Shown here piece after piece: positions 16,734-25,542 of a stretch of DNA of 64,000 nt. Source of the stretch: Nocardia sp. BMG51109. GTDB lineage: Bacteria > Actinomycetota > Actinomycetes > Mycobacteriales > Mycobacteriaceae. The notes under the pieces are model-generated. The model was not told the DNA's origin. It made no database searches and was given only the letters and a program-made list of their open reading frames with translations. Each line of letters starts with the position of its first letter. Within the stretch, counting starts at the first letter, position 1. The stretch spans positions 7,874,001 to 7,938,000 of the forward strand of contig NZ_JAFQ01000004.1 of NCBI RefSeq assembly GCF_000526215.1. Reading direction: 5' to 3'. The translations under genes and the position numbers were made by a program.

Positions 16734-17648
16734 GTGCTCGTGTTCTCCACCTCCGACAAGGGCGGCACCGGACGCTCGGTGACCAGCTGCAACATCGCCT
16801 ACCGGCTGTGCGTGTCCGGGCGCAACGTCGCCTATGTCGATTTCGATTTCGGCTCCCCCACCGCCGGCGCGCTGTTCGAGATCAGCTCCGTGGAGCGCGG
16901 TGTGGCCGTCGGCGGCGTGCACTCCTACCTGCTGGGCGAGAGCGGCACCGCCGCCCGGATCGACGTCGGCACCGCCACCGACCGGCCCGACCTCGAGCGC
17001 CTCTGGCCACGGTCCGGCCGCCTGGTGCTATTCCCCGGCGACGAGGGCGGCGCCGAATTCCTCACCAGCGACGACACGGTCGTGACGCGATGCGCGGAAC
17101 TGCTGGTCGCGCTGGAACAGGAATTCCGGGTGGTGGTCGTCGATCTCAGCGCGGGGCGTTCGGTCGCGCTCGACATCGCCCTGCGCGCAACGGCTCTGCC
17201 GCAGCTGCGGCGGCGCACCGCCCGGTGGCTGATCTTCCACCGCTGGACCCGCCAGCACATCCTGGCGGCCTCCGGGCTGGTCCACGGCCCGCACGGGCTG
17301 CTGGAGACCGGCGAACGCTGCGGTCACAACCGGAACGAACTGCTGGGATCCACCCGGTACGTGCGCACCGCCGTGCCCGCTCCGGTCGCGCACACGAGTG
17401 CGCAGCATCCCGCCCAGGCGGCATGGTTGCAGGAGCAGGACGCGGCGCTGCGCCGGCTCGCCACCGCCAACCGGCTCGGCGCCACCGCGCTGCTCGGCGC
17501 CACCCCGATGGAGCCCGTCCTGCAATGGCGCGAACAGCTCATCCTCGACAGCGACGTCAACGCCCACATCGCCAACGACGAGACCGCGCGCGCCTATATC
17601 GAACTGGCCCGCCGCCTGGTCGACATCGCCACCTGGGAGAAGCTCTAG
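16734..17648 (+). CDS. SCO2523-family variant P-loop (ParA-like) protein
   Basis: A 304-residue MinD/ParA-like protein. The N-terminus MLVFSTSDKGGTGRSVTSCN is a deviant Walker A: the signature lysine (Lys9) is kept, but the invariant P-loop lysine of GK[ST] is Arg14 (GTGRS). Next comes VAYVDFDFGSPTAG, matching the Asp strand of ParA folds. Later, EFRVVVVDLSAGRSVALDIA resembles Walker B. The Arg substitution defines this family and suggests weak or no ATP hydrolysis, possibly a nucleotide-locked switch. The start GTG 16734 has GAGGGG seven bases upstream; a GTGA overlap start at 16719 would add five residues. It is the second gene of the four-gene operon. Confidence 0.85.
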   Translation: MLVFSTSDKGGTGRSVTSCNIAYRLCVSGRNVAYVDFDFGSPTAGALFEISSVERGVAVGGVHSYLLGESGTAARIDVGTATDRPDLERLWPRSGRLVLFPGDEGGAEFLTSDDTVVTRCAELLVALEQEFRVVVVDLSAGRSVALDIALRATALPQLRRRTARWLIFHRWTRQHILAASGLVHGPHGLLETGERCGHNRNELLGSTRYVRTAVPAPVAHTSAQHPAQAAWLQEQDAALRRLATANRLGATALLGATPMEPVLQWREQLILDSDVNAHIANDETARAYIELARRLVDIATWEKL

Positions 17649-18650
17649 ATGCGCGAGACGCAGGGATACACCGAAGCGACGGACGAGCCGTGCATCGCAC
17701 CGGTTCCGTTGTCGCACTTGTCGATCGAGGTCGGGCATTTCGCGCTGAACGACATCACCGGCGATCCGGACCGGATGCGTGCGGAGTTCCGCCGCATCGT
17801 CCCACTGGTGTCGGCGTTCATCGAGTCGGCCCGGGTGCAGTTCGGGCCCGGCGCGCGGGTCAGCACCTGCTACCTGATCGACGACTACTTCCAGGCCGAT
17901 ACCGATGCCGCCGAGGTGCTCGGCAAGCTGCTGTCGGCGGCCGAGGAATCCGGTTTGGCCATCGACTATCTGGCGCGCGAATCCGGTTGCTGGCAGGCCT
18001 CGCCGTTCGCCGACGGCGTTCCGGTGGGCGACCCGATTCCGGTGGCGGAGATGGTGGCCGCGCGCATCGTCGCCGAACCGGCGCCGCCCGACTCCGGCCG
18101 CCGCCCGCCCACCGCACAGTCGGGGTGGCTGTGCAACGGCCGCCGATCCTCCGAACACGAACCGGCACAGGCGATGCGCGGGCGCGACTACCAGCCGCCG
18201 GAGGAGTTCGGCCGCCGCGAGCACTCCATCTTCCTGGACGTGCAGCTGTGGAACAGGCAGGTTCGTGACGATGTCACGGAGACCAGGTGGTCGTGCGCGT
18301 TCCTGGCGGCGGTCTGGCACCTGCTGCGGCTCGGGATGCTGCGCTATCACGGTGCGGCCGTGGTGGATCCGCAGCCGTGGCGCGGTGAACCCTGGCCGCG
18401 GCGCTGGCACGAGGTGCCGCCGGTGGTGCAGCTCGCCCCGGACGCCACCCCGTTCGCCGCCTACCAGACCCTGTCGATGCTGCCCAAGCGCTACATCGCC
18501 ATTGAGCACGCGGTGCGGCTGGTACTAGATCATCTCGATCTGGACGACGACGTGGTCGCGCAGATCATCGCCCGCGGGGCCACCGAAGGGGTGACGGTGC
18601 CGCGCAAGGTCAGTGACCGGCTGTCCCATCTGCTGCTCGACGGACCCTGA
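17649..18650 (+). CDS. SCO2522-family protein
   Basis: A 333-residue soluble protein starting directly after the stop codon of the SCO2523-like gene. It contains LSIEVGHFALNDITGDPDRM near the N-terminus and a conserved-looking centre (SIFLDVQLWNRQVRDDVTET, then RWSCAFLAAVWHLLRLGMLR). The C-terminus is helical and charged. No enzyme motif is visible. Zero spacing to its neighbour and the shared order with Streptomyces imply that it acts in the same complex or pathway. Confidence 0.8.
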   Translation: MRETQGYTEATDEPCIAPVPLSHLSIEVGHFALNDITGDPDRMRAEFRRIVPLVSAFIESARVQFGPGARVSTCYLIDDYFQADTDAAEVLGKLLSAAEESGLAIDYLARESGCWQASPFADGVPVGDPIPVAEMVAARIVAEPAPPDSGRRPPTAQSGWLCNGRRSSEHEPAQAMRGRDYQPPEEFGRREHSIFLDVQLWNRQVRDDVTETRWSCAFLAAVWHLLRLGMLRYHGAAVVDPQPWRGEPWPRRWHEVPPVVQLAPDATPFAAYQTLSMLPKRYIAIEHAVRLVLDHLDLDDDVVAQIIARGATEGVTVPRKVSDRLSHLLLDGP

Positions 18651-18651
18651 G

Positions 18652-19617
18652 ATGGCGACGCCCCTGGTCGTACTCGGCGAGGTTCGCACCTGCCTGCTTC
18701 CCTCGGCCGTTCCGCTGACCCGCCCCGAGGCGGTCGAGTTGCTGACGACGGTTCCCGGCCGCGCCGTGCGCTGGCGGGAGCGGCCGGGGAGTCTCGCCCT
18801 CTCGCCGACCACCGCGGTAGGCGTCGACTGTGCTCTCTCGCTGGGCGCGGACCCCGTGCACATCGTCGGCACCGTCGCGACCCGGACGGTACTGGCCGGC
18901 GGGCGCGTGCTGCAGTCCTCGGCCCACACCCGGGTGGTGCGCGCCACCGAGCGGCGGCGGCAGACCTGGTCGCACTACGTCAGCCAGAAGGGTGTCACGG
19001 AGATCATCGACCGCATTCCCGAACGGGCGAAGCCCGCCGTCGCCCTGGCCGACAGCTACCTCGCCGGACCGACCGGCCGCACCACCCTCGACCTGGCCTC
19101 GATCAGCGAGCGCCTGCTGGCCCGCGTGCGCGCGGACGCCCGGCTGGACCAGAACCCGCCCCTGCGGGCGGGCAGTACGCGGCTGCGCTGGACCGCCGGC
19201 GTCGGCGGCAGCGCCGGCCCCTCGGCGAAGATGCGCCTGGACGACGCCACCGTCCGCTCGATTCGGGTGACCGTGCGCGAGGAGAAGGATCTCGCTGCGG
19301 CGCAACGGTTCTGCGAGGACGTGGCGGCACACGACTGGCTGCTGACGGCGCTGGCCGACGCCTTCGACGAGGCCGACCGATTCGCCTCGCACAGCCGCGA
19401 GCGAACCGGCATCCTCGCGCCGGCGCTCGAACATCTTCCCGGACTGTGGATGCCGGGCGCGCACACTCCCGCGGTGCTGCGCACCCTGTGGAAGGACCTG
19501 CAGGCCGAGCCCGGCTTCACCCGGCAGTGGAGCACCCTGGTGACGCGGCTGCGCGACAGCATCGCGGTGGCTACCCTGAACACCCTGCGGCACAAGGATT
19601 TCGACCCGAACTGGTAG
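18652..19617 (+). CDS. SCO2521-family protein
   Basis: A 321-residue protein beginning MATPLVVLGEVRTCLLPSAV, the last gene of the four-gene operon. An N-terminal beta-rich half (TAVGVDCALSLGADPVHIVG, RTVLAGGRVLQSSAHTRVVR) is followed by a basic, helical half (TERRRQTWSHYVSQKGVTEI and RVTVREEKDLAAAQRFCEDV). No catalytic motif recognised. The ATG at 18652 lies one base after the previous stop. The stop TAG (19615-19617) directly abuts the stop of the convergent gene (19618-19620), leaving no room for a terminator between the two transcripts. Confidence 0.8.
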   Translation: MATPLVVLGEVRTCLLPSAVPLTRPEAVELLTTVPGRAVRWRERPGSLALSPTTAVGVDCALSLGADPVHIVGTVATRTVLAGGRVLQSSAHTRVVRATERRRQTWSHYVSQKGVTEIIDRIPERAKPAVALADSYLAGPTGRTTLDLASISERLLARVRADARLDQNPPLRAGSTRLRWTAGVGGSAGPSAKMRLDDATVRSIRVTVREEKDLAAAQRFCEDVAAHDWLLTALADAFDEADRFASHSRERTGILAPALEHLPGLWMPGAHTPAVLRTLWKDLQAEPGFTRQWSTLVTRLRDSIAVATLNTLRHKDFDPNW

Positions 19618-20436
19618 CTACATCCGGAACCACTTGCGCACCAGCAGCGCGAAGAACACCGACATCGACACCGCACCCGCCCACGCCTCCACCGCGAACA
19701 GCGGGCGCGCGGCGGCGTGCAGGCCCTCGCTGTCGCCGGGTCCGGACGGATTGAGGAAGGTGGTCACGCACATGTAGACGGTCTCGGTCGGCGAGTCGTT
19801 GCCGGCCAACAGCAGGGCGAGCGCGGTGAACAGCACCAGCTGCGCGACCACCCAGCCCAGCAGCCAGGACGGCCGGTAGCCGTGGCCGCACAGCACATAC
19901 GACGCCTGTACGGCCCAGCGCCGCCAGCCGCGCGGCAGTGCGCGCGTGCGGGCCCGGGCCAGCCGCAACCCGCACCGGTCCTCGGCCTCGTCGTCCTCGT
20001 TCATCCGGTACAGCGCGGTGGCGCGACGGTACGCCAGGGCCGCGTGCGCGGGCAGTCGCACCGCCCACAGCTGCGCTCCCAGCAGTTCGTACACCTCGGC
20101 GAGCAGGGTGTTCTGCCGGGTACTCAGCCGCAGCGGCCCGCGGAACTCGATCTCCGCCGCCAGCAGCGCGGCCACCACCGCGCTCGGCACCCGCCAGCCC
20201 GCCTCGTCGGGCTCGGGACGGCGGGCCGCCGCATACAGGTGACCGAGCGCCAGGGCGTCGGCGTGGCGGCGGGTGTTCGGCTCGTAGTCGACGAGAATCG
20301 CCTCGACATGCGTGGCGAAGGTTTCCAGCGCCGCCTGCTCCGGCCGCTCGTCCCGATCCAGCTCTTCGGTGTATTCGGCCGCGCGCCTGGTGATCCGGGT
20401 GGAGACCGATGCGACGACCGACGAGATATCACGCAT
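19618..20436 (-). CDS. Helical protein with two C-terminal TM helices, pore-like
   Basis: A 272-residue protein. Residues 1-170 are helical and TPR-like (LLAEVYELLGAQLWAVRLPA, HAALAYRRATALYRMNEDDE). Two membrane helices follow, at about 191-211 (WLLGWVVAQLVLFTALALLL) and 247-266 (FAVEAWAGAVSMSVFFALLV). The re-entrant stretch between them, TETVYMCVTTFLNPSGPGDS, resembles the pore helix and filter region of two-TM ion channels, but the canonical TVGYG is replaced by FLNPSGPGD. It may be a degenerate or unusual channel. The GNAT gene stop overlaps a GTG at 20457 (GTGA), which is an alternative start seven codons upstream. It converges end to end with the SCO2521-like gene. Confidence 0.72.
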   Translation of the reverse strand: MRDISSVVASVSTRITRRAAEYTEELDRDERPEQAALETFATHVEAILVDYEPNTRRHADALALGHLYAAARRPEPDEAGWRVPSAVVAALLAAEIEFRGPLRLSTRQNTLLAEVYELLGAQLWAVRLPAHAALAYRRATALYRMNEDDEAEDRCGLRLARARTRALPRGWRRWAVQASYVLCGHGYRPSWLLGWVVAQLVLFTALALLLAGNDSPTETVYMCVTTFLNPSGPGDSEGLHAAARPLFAVEAWAGAVSMSVFFALLVRKWFRM

Positions 20437-20453
20437 GCCCGTACGCCCCCCGC

Positions 20454-20915
20454 TCACTCCCGCAGTCGATATTCGAACACGTCGCGCGGCTCGTCCTGCC
20501 CGAAGTACTCGTCGTCGTGGTCGACACAGTCGAATCCGACCTGTGCGAACAAATTTCTCGCCGGATGATTGTCCGGCCGCACGGTCAGGTACATCATCTC
20601 GACGCCCTGCTGCCGGCAGGCCCGCAGGGCGCGCTCCAGTAGCCCGCGGCCGTAGCCCAGTCCCTGACACTGCTTGGCCACCGAGAAGGTGAACAGCAGC
20701 GCCCGGCGGTCTTTCTCCAGTATCAGCGCGTACCCGATCACCGCGCCGTCCACCTCGGCGACCAGCCACGCCGGCCCGTGCAGCTCGAACAGCTGCCGCA
20801 GCATCAGATACCGGTACGGCTCGGCGAACACCTCGGCCTCGATGGCCGCGATGTCGTCGAGGTCGGTGAAACGGGCCTGCCGGTACTCCGGCCGCGGCGC
20901 CTCAGCGGTATCCAT
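20454..20915 (-). CDS. GNAT-family N-acetyltransferase
   Basis: A 153-residue GNAT enzyme that moves an acetyl group from acetyl-CoA to an amine. Motif A is visible as SVAKQCQGLGYGRGLLERAL (Q/RxxGxG/A type), preceded by VDGAVIGYALILEKDRRALL and followed by MMYLTVRPDNHPARNLFAQV and GFDCV, typical of the fold. The ATG at 20915 follows GAGGGAG. It overlaps the downstream two-TM gene by GTGA, so the two form an operon. The substrate is not predictable; similarity to RimI-like enzymes is only general. Confidence 0.88.
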   Translation of the reverse strand: MDTAEAPRPEYRQARFTDLDDIAAIEAEVFAEPYRYLMLRQLFELHGPAWLVAEVDGAVIGYALILEKDRRALLFTFSVAKQCQGLGYGRGLLERALRACRQQGVEMMYLTVRPDNHPARNLFAQVGFDCVDHDDEYFGQDEPRDVFEYRLRE

Positions 20916-21134
20916 GTGCTCCCTCGTGCCAGGGCATAAGCCGTCTGCTTCCAGACTAGAACGTTCCCCCGAATCAATCGCGTCAGTGTAGATGTCGCGG
21001 AACGACGCTGCGACGTAACCGGGCCGTGGGAGTTTCGTCCGCCGCCGGGACGGACATTTCGCCACGCGCCGACGTCACATACCCCGCGTCTGCCACTATC
21101 GATGCGCTCCACCCAGCCGACCGCAAGGGACCCG

Positions 21135-22550
21135 ATGACCTATACGCCGGTACAGCCGACCGCTGCCCGACCCGAACCGCTGCCCCGTCCGCCCTACCGC
21201 CTACCGCTGCTCGGCGATGTCCTCACGACGGACTTCGACAAACCGTGTCAGCGGCTGGCCCGGCAGGCGCGCACGCTGGGCCCGGTGTTCGAGCAGAAGC
21301 TGTTCGGTTATCCGGCCGTCGTCGTCACCGGAACGCAGGCCGTCGCCGAGGTCAACAACGAGGCGGTGTGGGAGAAGCACGTCGGGCACGTGCTGACGAA
21401 GCTGCGGCCGCTGGCCGGGGACGGTCTGTTCACCGCGTTCAACCGGGAACCGAACTGGGCCAAGGCGCACAACATTCTCGCCCCGGCGTTCGGCAAGGCG
21501 GCGATGACCACCTACCACGACACCATCACCGGGACCGTGCGCCGGCTCGCCGACGTCTGGGCGGCGCAGGAATCGACCTGGATCGACGTTCCGGCCGCGG
21601 CGAACGCGCTCACCTTCGAGATCATGTCGCGCGCCGGGTTCTCGCATTCCTTCGGCGCACTGACCGGTCCGGATGCCGAACCCTTGGTCGCGGCGATGGT
21701 GCGGGAACTCGCCTACGCCAATCGGCGCACCGATGTCCTGCCCCGGTTCGAACGCGTCTTCCGCCGCGGCGCCCGGCGCCGGCATCAGCAGGACCTCGCC
21801 CACGCCCACGAGGTCGTCGACGCCCTCATCGATGCGCGCCGGGAACAACCCCGCCGGGAGCGCCGCGACATGCTCGACCGCATGCTCGACGACGTCGACC
21901 CGGACACGGGAGAACGCCTGGACACCACCAACATTCGCCACCAGATCCTGACTCTCATGGTCGCCGGCAGCGAGACCTCCGCCAACACCATCGCCTTCGC
22001 GCTGCACTACCTGGCCACCCACCCCCGGATCGCCGACCAGGTCCGCACCGAGCTCGACGAGCGGTGGCCCGCACCGGATTTCCCCGATATCGGCTACGAC
22101 GACGTCGGCCGGCTCCGGGCGCTGCGGCGCGTCGTCGACGAAACCCTGCGGCTGTGGCCGACCGGGCCGGGCTACTTCCGCCGCGCCAAGCAGGACACCA
22201 CCCTGTGCGACGGCCGCTACCGGTTCCGGGAGAAGGACTGGGTCCTGGTCCTGCTGCTCGCCGCGCACCGCGACCCGGCCTGGGGCCCGGATGCCGACGA
22301 ATTCAACCCCGACCGATTCCTCCCCGACACCCGCCGCACCCTCGCACCGCACATCTACAAGCCCTTCGGCACCGGCCCGCGCGCCTGTATCGGCCGGCAG
22401 TTCGCCCACCACGAAATCGCGGTCACCCTCGCCGTCCTCCTGCACCGGTTCGACCTCGAACCGGACCCCGCCTACCGCCTCGACGTCCGAGAATCACTCA
22501 CCCTCAAACCGTCGGGCCTGCGCCTGCGCTTGCACCCGCGCAGTCGATAG
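21135..22550 (+). CDS. Cytochrome P450, BM3 (CYP102)-like heme domain
   Basis: A 471-residue soluble P450. Heme-binding loop PFGTGPRACIGRQFAHHEIA with the ligand Cys near residue 418; I-helix VAGSETSANTI; K-helix DETLRLWP (ExxR). The sequence around these motifs, and the N-terminal PPYRLPLLGDVLTTD and FEQKLFGYPAVVVTG, resemble the fatty-acid hydroxylase heme domain of Bacillus P450 BM3 more than typical actinobacterial class I P450s. There is no fused reductase, so electrons must come from separate ferredoxin or flavodoxin partners. The ATG at 21135 follows AAGGGA; an ATG 33 bases upstream lacks one. No redox partner is encoded nearby. Confidence 0.93.
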   Translation: MTYTPVQPTAARPEPLPRPPYRLPLLGDVLTTDFDKPCQRLARQARTLGPVFEQKLFGYPAVVVTGTQAVAEVNNEAVWEKHVGHVLTKLRPLAGDGLFTAFNREPNWAKAHNILAPAFGKAAMTTYHDTITGTVRRLADVWAAQESTWIDVPAAANALTFEIMSRAGFSHSFGALTGPDAEPLVAAMVRELAYANRRTDVLPRFERVFRRGARRRHQQDLAHAHEVVDALIDARREQPRRERRDMLDRMLDDVDPDTGERLDTTNIRHQILTLMVAGSETSANTIAFALHYLATHPRIADQVRTELDERWPAPDFPDIGYDDVGRLRALRRVVDETLRLWPTGPGYFRRAKQDTTLCDGRYRFREKDWVLVLLLAAHRDPAWGPDADEFNPDRFLPDTRRTLAPHIYKPFGTGPRACIGRQFAHHEIAVTLAVLLHRFDLEPDPAYRLDVRESLTLKPSGLRLRLHPRSR

Positions 22551-22680
22551 ACCGCCCGTCCGGCCGGAATATCCACCGGCAGAGTGGATTTCGGATCGCA
22601 TCCGAATCGATGGGTTCCCGGGCCGATGCACCGTCCCGGCCGGGTCCGGACGGATCGGGCGCTGACGACTGCGAGGCGAC

Positions 22681-24042
22681 CTATGGTTCCCCGGTGTCGG
22701 CGGATTCGGAGCCCGACGAGAGAACCATGTCGGCTTCCTGAAACTCGATCAGATCATCGATCGTCGTTCTCCGCCGCCCGTGGGCACGAATCGACGCCCG
22801 CACATCGTCGGCGTGCGGCCCCTCCCACCACGGTTCTACCTCGATCGGCACGGGCGGCACGCCGGAGGCGAGCAGCACCGCCCGACCGCGCGGCAACGAC
22901 CGCACCGCCGCGACCGACGCCCGATCCACCCCGTCGCGCAACAGGGGAACGTCGTCGACGCCACCGCCCAGGACCCTGATGTTCGCGGCCGACCACAGCT
23001 CGCTCATACCGCCGGGCCCCCAGCAGCGCACGCCCTGGGCCCACGACTGCAGCATCGCCATCACGACGACGCCGTCGGCGCCGTACCGACCGCACCGCTG
23101 CGGAAAGTCCCGCGACCGGACCACATCGGCCGCATCGTCCAGGACCGCCAGCATCGGAATGCGCGACGGCCGGGCGGCATCGAGCACCGCGTCCAGGAAC
23201 GCGTTCACCACCGGCACCGCGGTACCGCGCCCCGGCGCCGACAGCAGGTACAGCGTCGCGTTCTCATCGACGATTTCGGTCGCGTCGAGGCGGTACTGCT
23301 CGCCGGTATGACACACCCAGGGATGCAGGTTCGGAAATCGCAAGCAGCGGGCCATCTTCCGGGCGGTGCCGAAGATCCCGCTCTTCGTCCGCTCGTCCAG
23401 GTTGTACAGCGCGGCCACACCCGCCGAGGCATGGTGCCGCTCGGCACAGCGAAGCACCTGGACGGCCTCGGTATCCATCGGATTGGTCACCCACTCCCAC
23501 ACCTGGGTGATCGGGAAACGAGCCAGCGAGGCCGCCAGGAACAGCGCCGCCAGCAACTCCTCCCCCTCGATCTCGAAGTAGTCGGTGGCGTCCAGGCGCC
23601 TGTCCGCGTCGGCGAAGTGGCCGGCCAACCGCGCCGCGCGGGCCTCGTCACCGCGGACCCATGCCAGCGGATCCCAGCACCAGTCCGGCCGTTCGCCGGC
23701 CACACCGTCGGGGTCGAACACCCAGACCCGGCTCCCCTTCCCATAGCGGCAATCCCGCGTCGCGTCGAGGACCTCGCGCCCGGTCGCCGTCGCGACCACG
23801 GGGCCGACGGCGTCCAGGATCGCCGGGATCACCCTGCGCGTCGTCTTTCCCTGCCGTGGCCCCCAGATGTCGACGTGCATATCCTCGTACGACCCGTACA
23901 GCCGCCGGCCTCCCGCAACGGTTCGGCCGATCGCGACGCCCGGCGCATCGGCATAACCCAGCCGCACCCCGAGATTGTCGGCCGTCTGCCGCGCACCCGC
24001 CTCCGTCAACGGCCCGAGCGCCTTGCGCCTTCCCCACACCAT
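22681..24042 (-). CDS. VirD4/TraG-like coupling ATPase
   Basis: A 453-residue P-loop ATPase. Walker A is GPRQGKTT at residues 61-68, just after MHVDIW. The order that follows (AILDAVGPVVATATGREVLD, VWVFDPDGVAGERP, NLDERTKSGIFGTARKM, PMLAVLDDAADVV as Walker B) is that of type IV coupling proteins of the TraG/VirD4 class, and the C-terminus holds a TraM-binding-like region (ANIRVLGGGVDDVPLLRD). There are no N-terminal membrane helices; the membrane anchor may be on another protein. The ATG at 24042 follows GAGGGGG. No relaxase, VirB4 or pilus gene is adjacent. It could be a remnant of an integrated conjugative element or part of a chromosomal secretion system. Confidence 0.8.
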   Translation of the reverse strand: MVWGRRKALGPLTEAGARQTADNLGVRLGYADAPGVAIGRTVAGGRRLYGSYEDMHVDIWGPRQGKTTRRVIPAILDAVGPVVATATGREVLDATRDCRYGKGSRVWVFDPDGVAGERPDWCWDPLAWVRGDEARAARLAGHFADADRRLDATDYFEIEGEELLAALFLAASLARFPITQVWEWVTNPMDTEAVQVLRCAERHHASAGVAALYNLDERTKSGIFGTARKMARCLRFPNLHPWVCHTGEQYRLDATEIVDENATLYLLSAPGRGTAVPVVNAFLDAVLDAARPSRIPMLAVLDDAADVVRSRDFPQRCGRYGADGVVVMAMLQSWAQGVRCWGPGGMSELWSAANIRVLGGGVDDVPLLRDGVDRASVAAVRSLPRGRAVLLASGVPPVPIEVEPWWEGPHADDVRASIRAHGRRRTTIDDLIEFQEADMVLSSGSESADTGEP

Positions 24043-24264
24043 CGCCACCGCCCCCTCGCGAACGCAGCTTCGAGTATCCGAATCTCGGTAGTACAGCCCG
24101 GTATTCGTACATCCGCCTCTTCTCACGGGGAGGATAGCCGACACCTCCGACATTTCCCCGTGCCGTTGATAGATTCCGGCGAATGAGACGGAACCTTCTC
24201 GTCGGTGGTGCTGTCGATCATCGCGATCCGGCACACCTCCGGTGGTGGTTCCGACCGTCCCCCT

Positions 24265-24438
24265 TCAGGAATCCAGCCAGCCCTGGATCTGGTCGAGGTT
24301 CGGCGCGGAGTAGATCTCCACGCCGTCCTCGGCATCGAGCAGCATCCAATCATGTGGTGGCGCGGACGAGGTCCGCCATTGCCGCGACACTGCTTCCATA
24401 CCGCAGTAGCGGCGAAACTCCCTCGGCCGCAACAACAT
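24265..24438 (-). CDS. Possible small hypothetical protein
   Basis: A 57-residue frame (ATG 24438) ending in HDWMLLDAEDGVEIYSAPNL plus DQIQGWLDS, which reads like a real protein C-terminus. The frame is open further upstream to 24579 without clear homology, so either the start is wrong or it is the tail of a decayed gene. It lies in the 618-base gap 24043-24660 between the coupling ATPase and the TetR gene, where I see nothing else that I can support. Confidence 0.3.
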   Translation of the reverse strand: MLLRPREFRRYCGMEAVSRQWRTSSAPPHDWMLLDAEDGVEIYSAPNLDQIQGWLDS

Positions 24439-24660
24439 GGGGTGTCCGCACCATCGCCGGGCCGACCCGAGTCGGCCGCGACACGGTGCCGCCGACCCGG
24501 CCTTCTCGTACACCCCCGCCGGCTCGGCCTGCGGGTCTACCTCGGCATCGGTCGAAGCACCCGCACCCCAGCAATCCAACAGCTATCACGGAGCGGCCGG
24601 TGAGTTCGACGACGGGTGCGGACCCGACCATCCTCGCCGGCCGCCGCGGCAGCGCCTTCT

Positions 24661-25275
24661 CTACGGTTCCTGCGGCGACCCCATACCGCGCAGGGCCGTA
24701 GCCACGTACTTGTCGAGCAGCGGTGTGCGCACCGAGGGCTCGTCGGGGGTGGTGATCAGCAATGCGTAGAGGCCGAGGAGGTAGAACACGCCGCTGTGGA
24801 ACGCGTCGGTGCCGGGGGGCACCTCACCGCGGTCGCGTGCTCGCTCGATGTCGTCGACGACGGCGACGATCACGGGATGGTCGGTGAACTCTTCCTCGGG
24901 AGGCCGCGTGGTGGAGAAGTGCAGGGTGAGAAGGTCTTTGAACAAGCGGCTGCCCAGACGCCGGTTCAGGGCGTCCAGGACGTGGATGACCTCGGTGAGG
25001 GTATCGGTCAGCCGATGGGGCTTGCGGAAGAACCGCGACAGCTCGGTGGCCATGCGTTGTTCTTCGCGCCGCTCCAGCTCGAGCAGCACGTGCTCCTTGG
25101 TCGGGAAGTGGAAGTAGAAGGTGGCGTGCGCGACACCGGCCGCCGCGACGATCTCCCCGACGTCGGCCCCGGCCATCCCCCCGCGTTTGAACTCCCCGAT
25201 CGCCGCGCCCAGCAGCCGTTCCCGCGTCTGCCGCCCCTTCGCCTCACGCGCTGGGACCTTACCGTTCGGCGCCAT
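24661..25275 (-). CDS. TetR-family regulator
   Basis: A 204-residue TetR repressor. The helix-turn-helix lies at about residues 15-60 (RQTRERLLGAAIGEFKRGGM, GADVGEIVAAAGVAHATFYF, HFPTKEHVL). The C-terminal ligand domain contains DALNRRLGSRLFKDLLTLHF. The ATG at 25275 follows AAGGAG. It is divergent from the orphan Mce lipoprotein gene, and the 686-base gap between them contains three similar operator-like elements (25543-25725). The likely role is lipid- or sterol-responsive control of the mce gene and itself, which is inference. Confidence 0.9.
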   Translation of the reverse strand: MAPNGKVPAREAKGRQTRERLLGAAIGEFKRGGMAGADVGEIVAAAGVAHATFYFHFPTKEHVLLELERREEQRMATELSRFFRKPHRLTDTLTEVIHVLDALNRRLGSRLFKDLLTLHFSTTRPPEEEFTDHPVIVAVVDDIERARDRGEVPPGTDAFHSGVFYLLGLYALLITTPDEPSVRTPLLDKYVATALRGMGSPQEP

Positions 25276-25542
25276 GACTCCTTCCCACCTCGCTGCATGA
25301 CCGCAGTCAGTATCCGACCTCCGGTGCAGCGCTGGAGCTGCGGCAACGAGGCTCGACAACTCCATCTTTACATCCCTTTCACCCGAGAAGCCACGAGGCG
25401 TCGACCCGGATCCACCTGCCGTCGACTGAGCGAAGTCGGCCTCCTGAAACGTTTCCCGCTTCGCCTGCTTCGCAGTCGGTGAGCAGACCTACCGAGCAGC
25501 TATGACAGCTTTTTGCTATTGCATTCTTCGTCAGACATCCTA

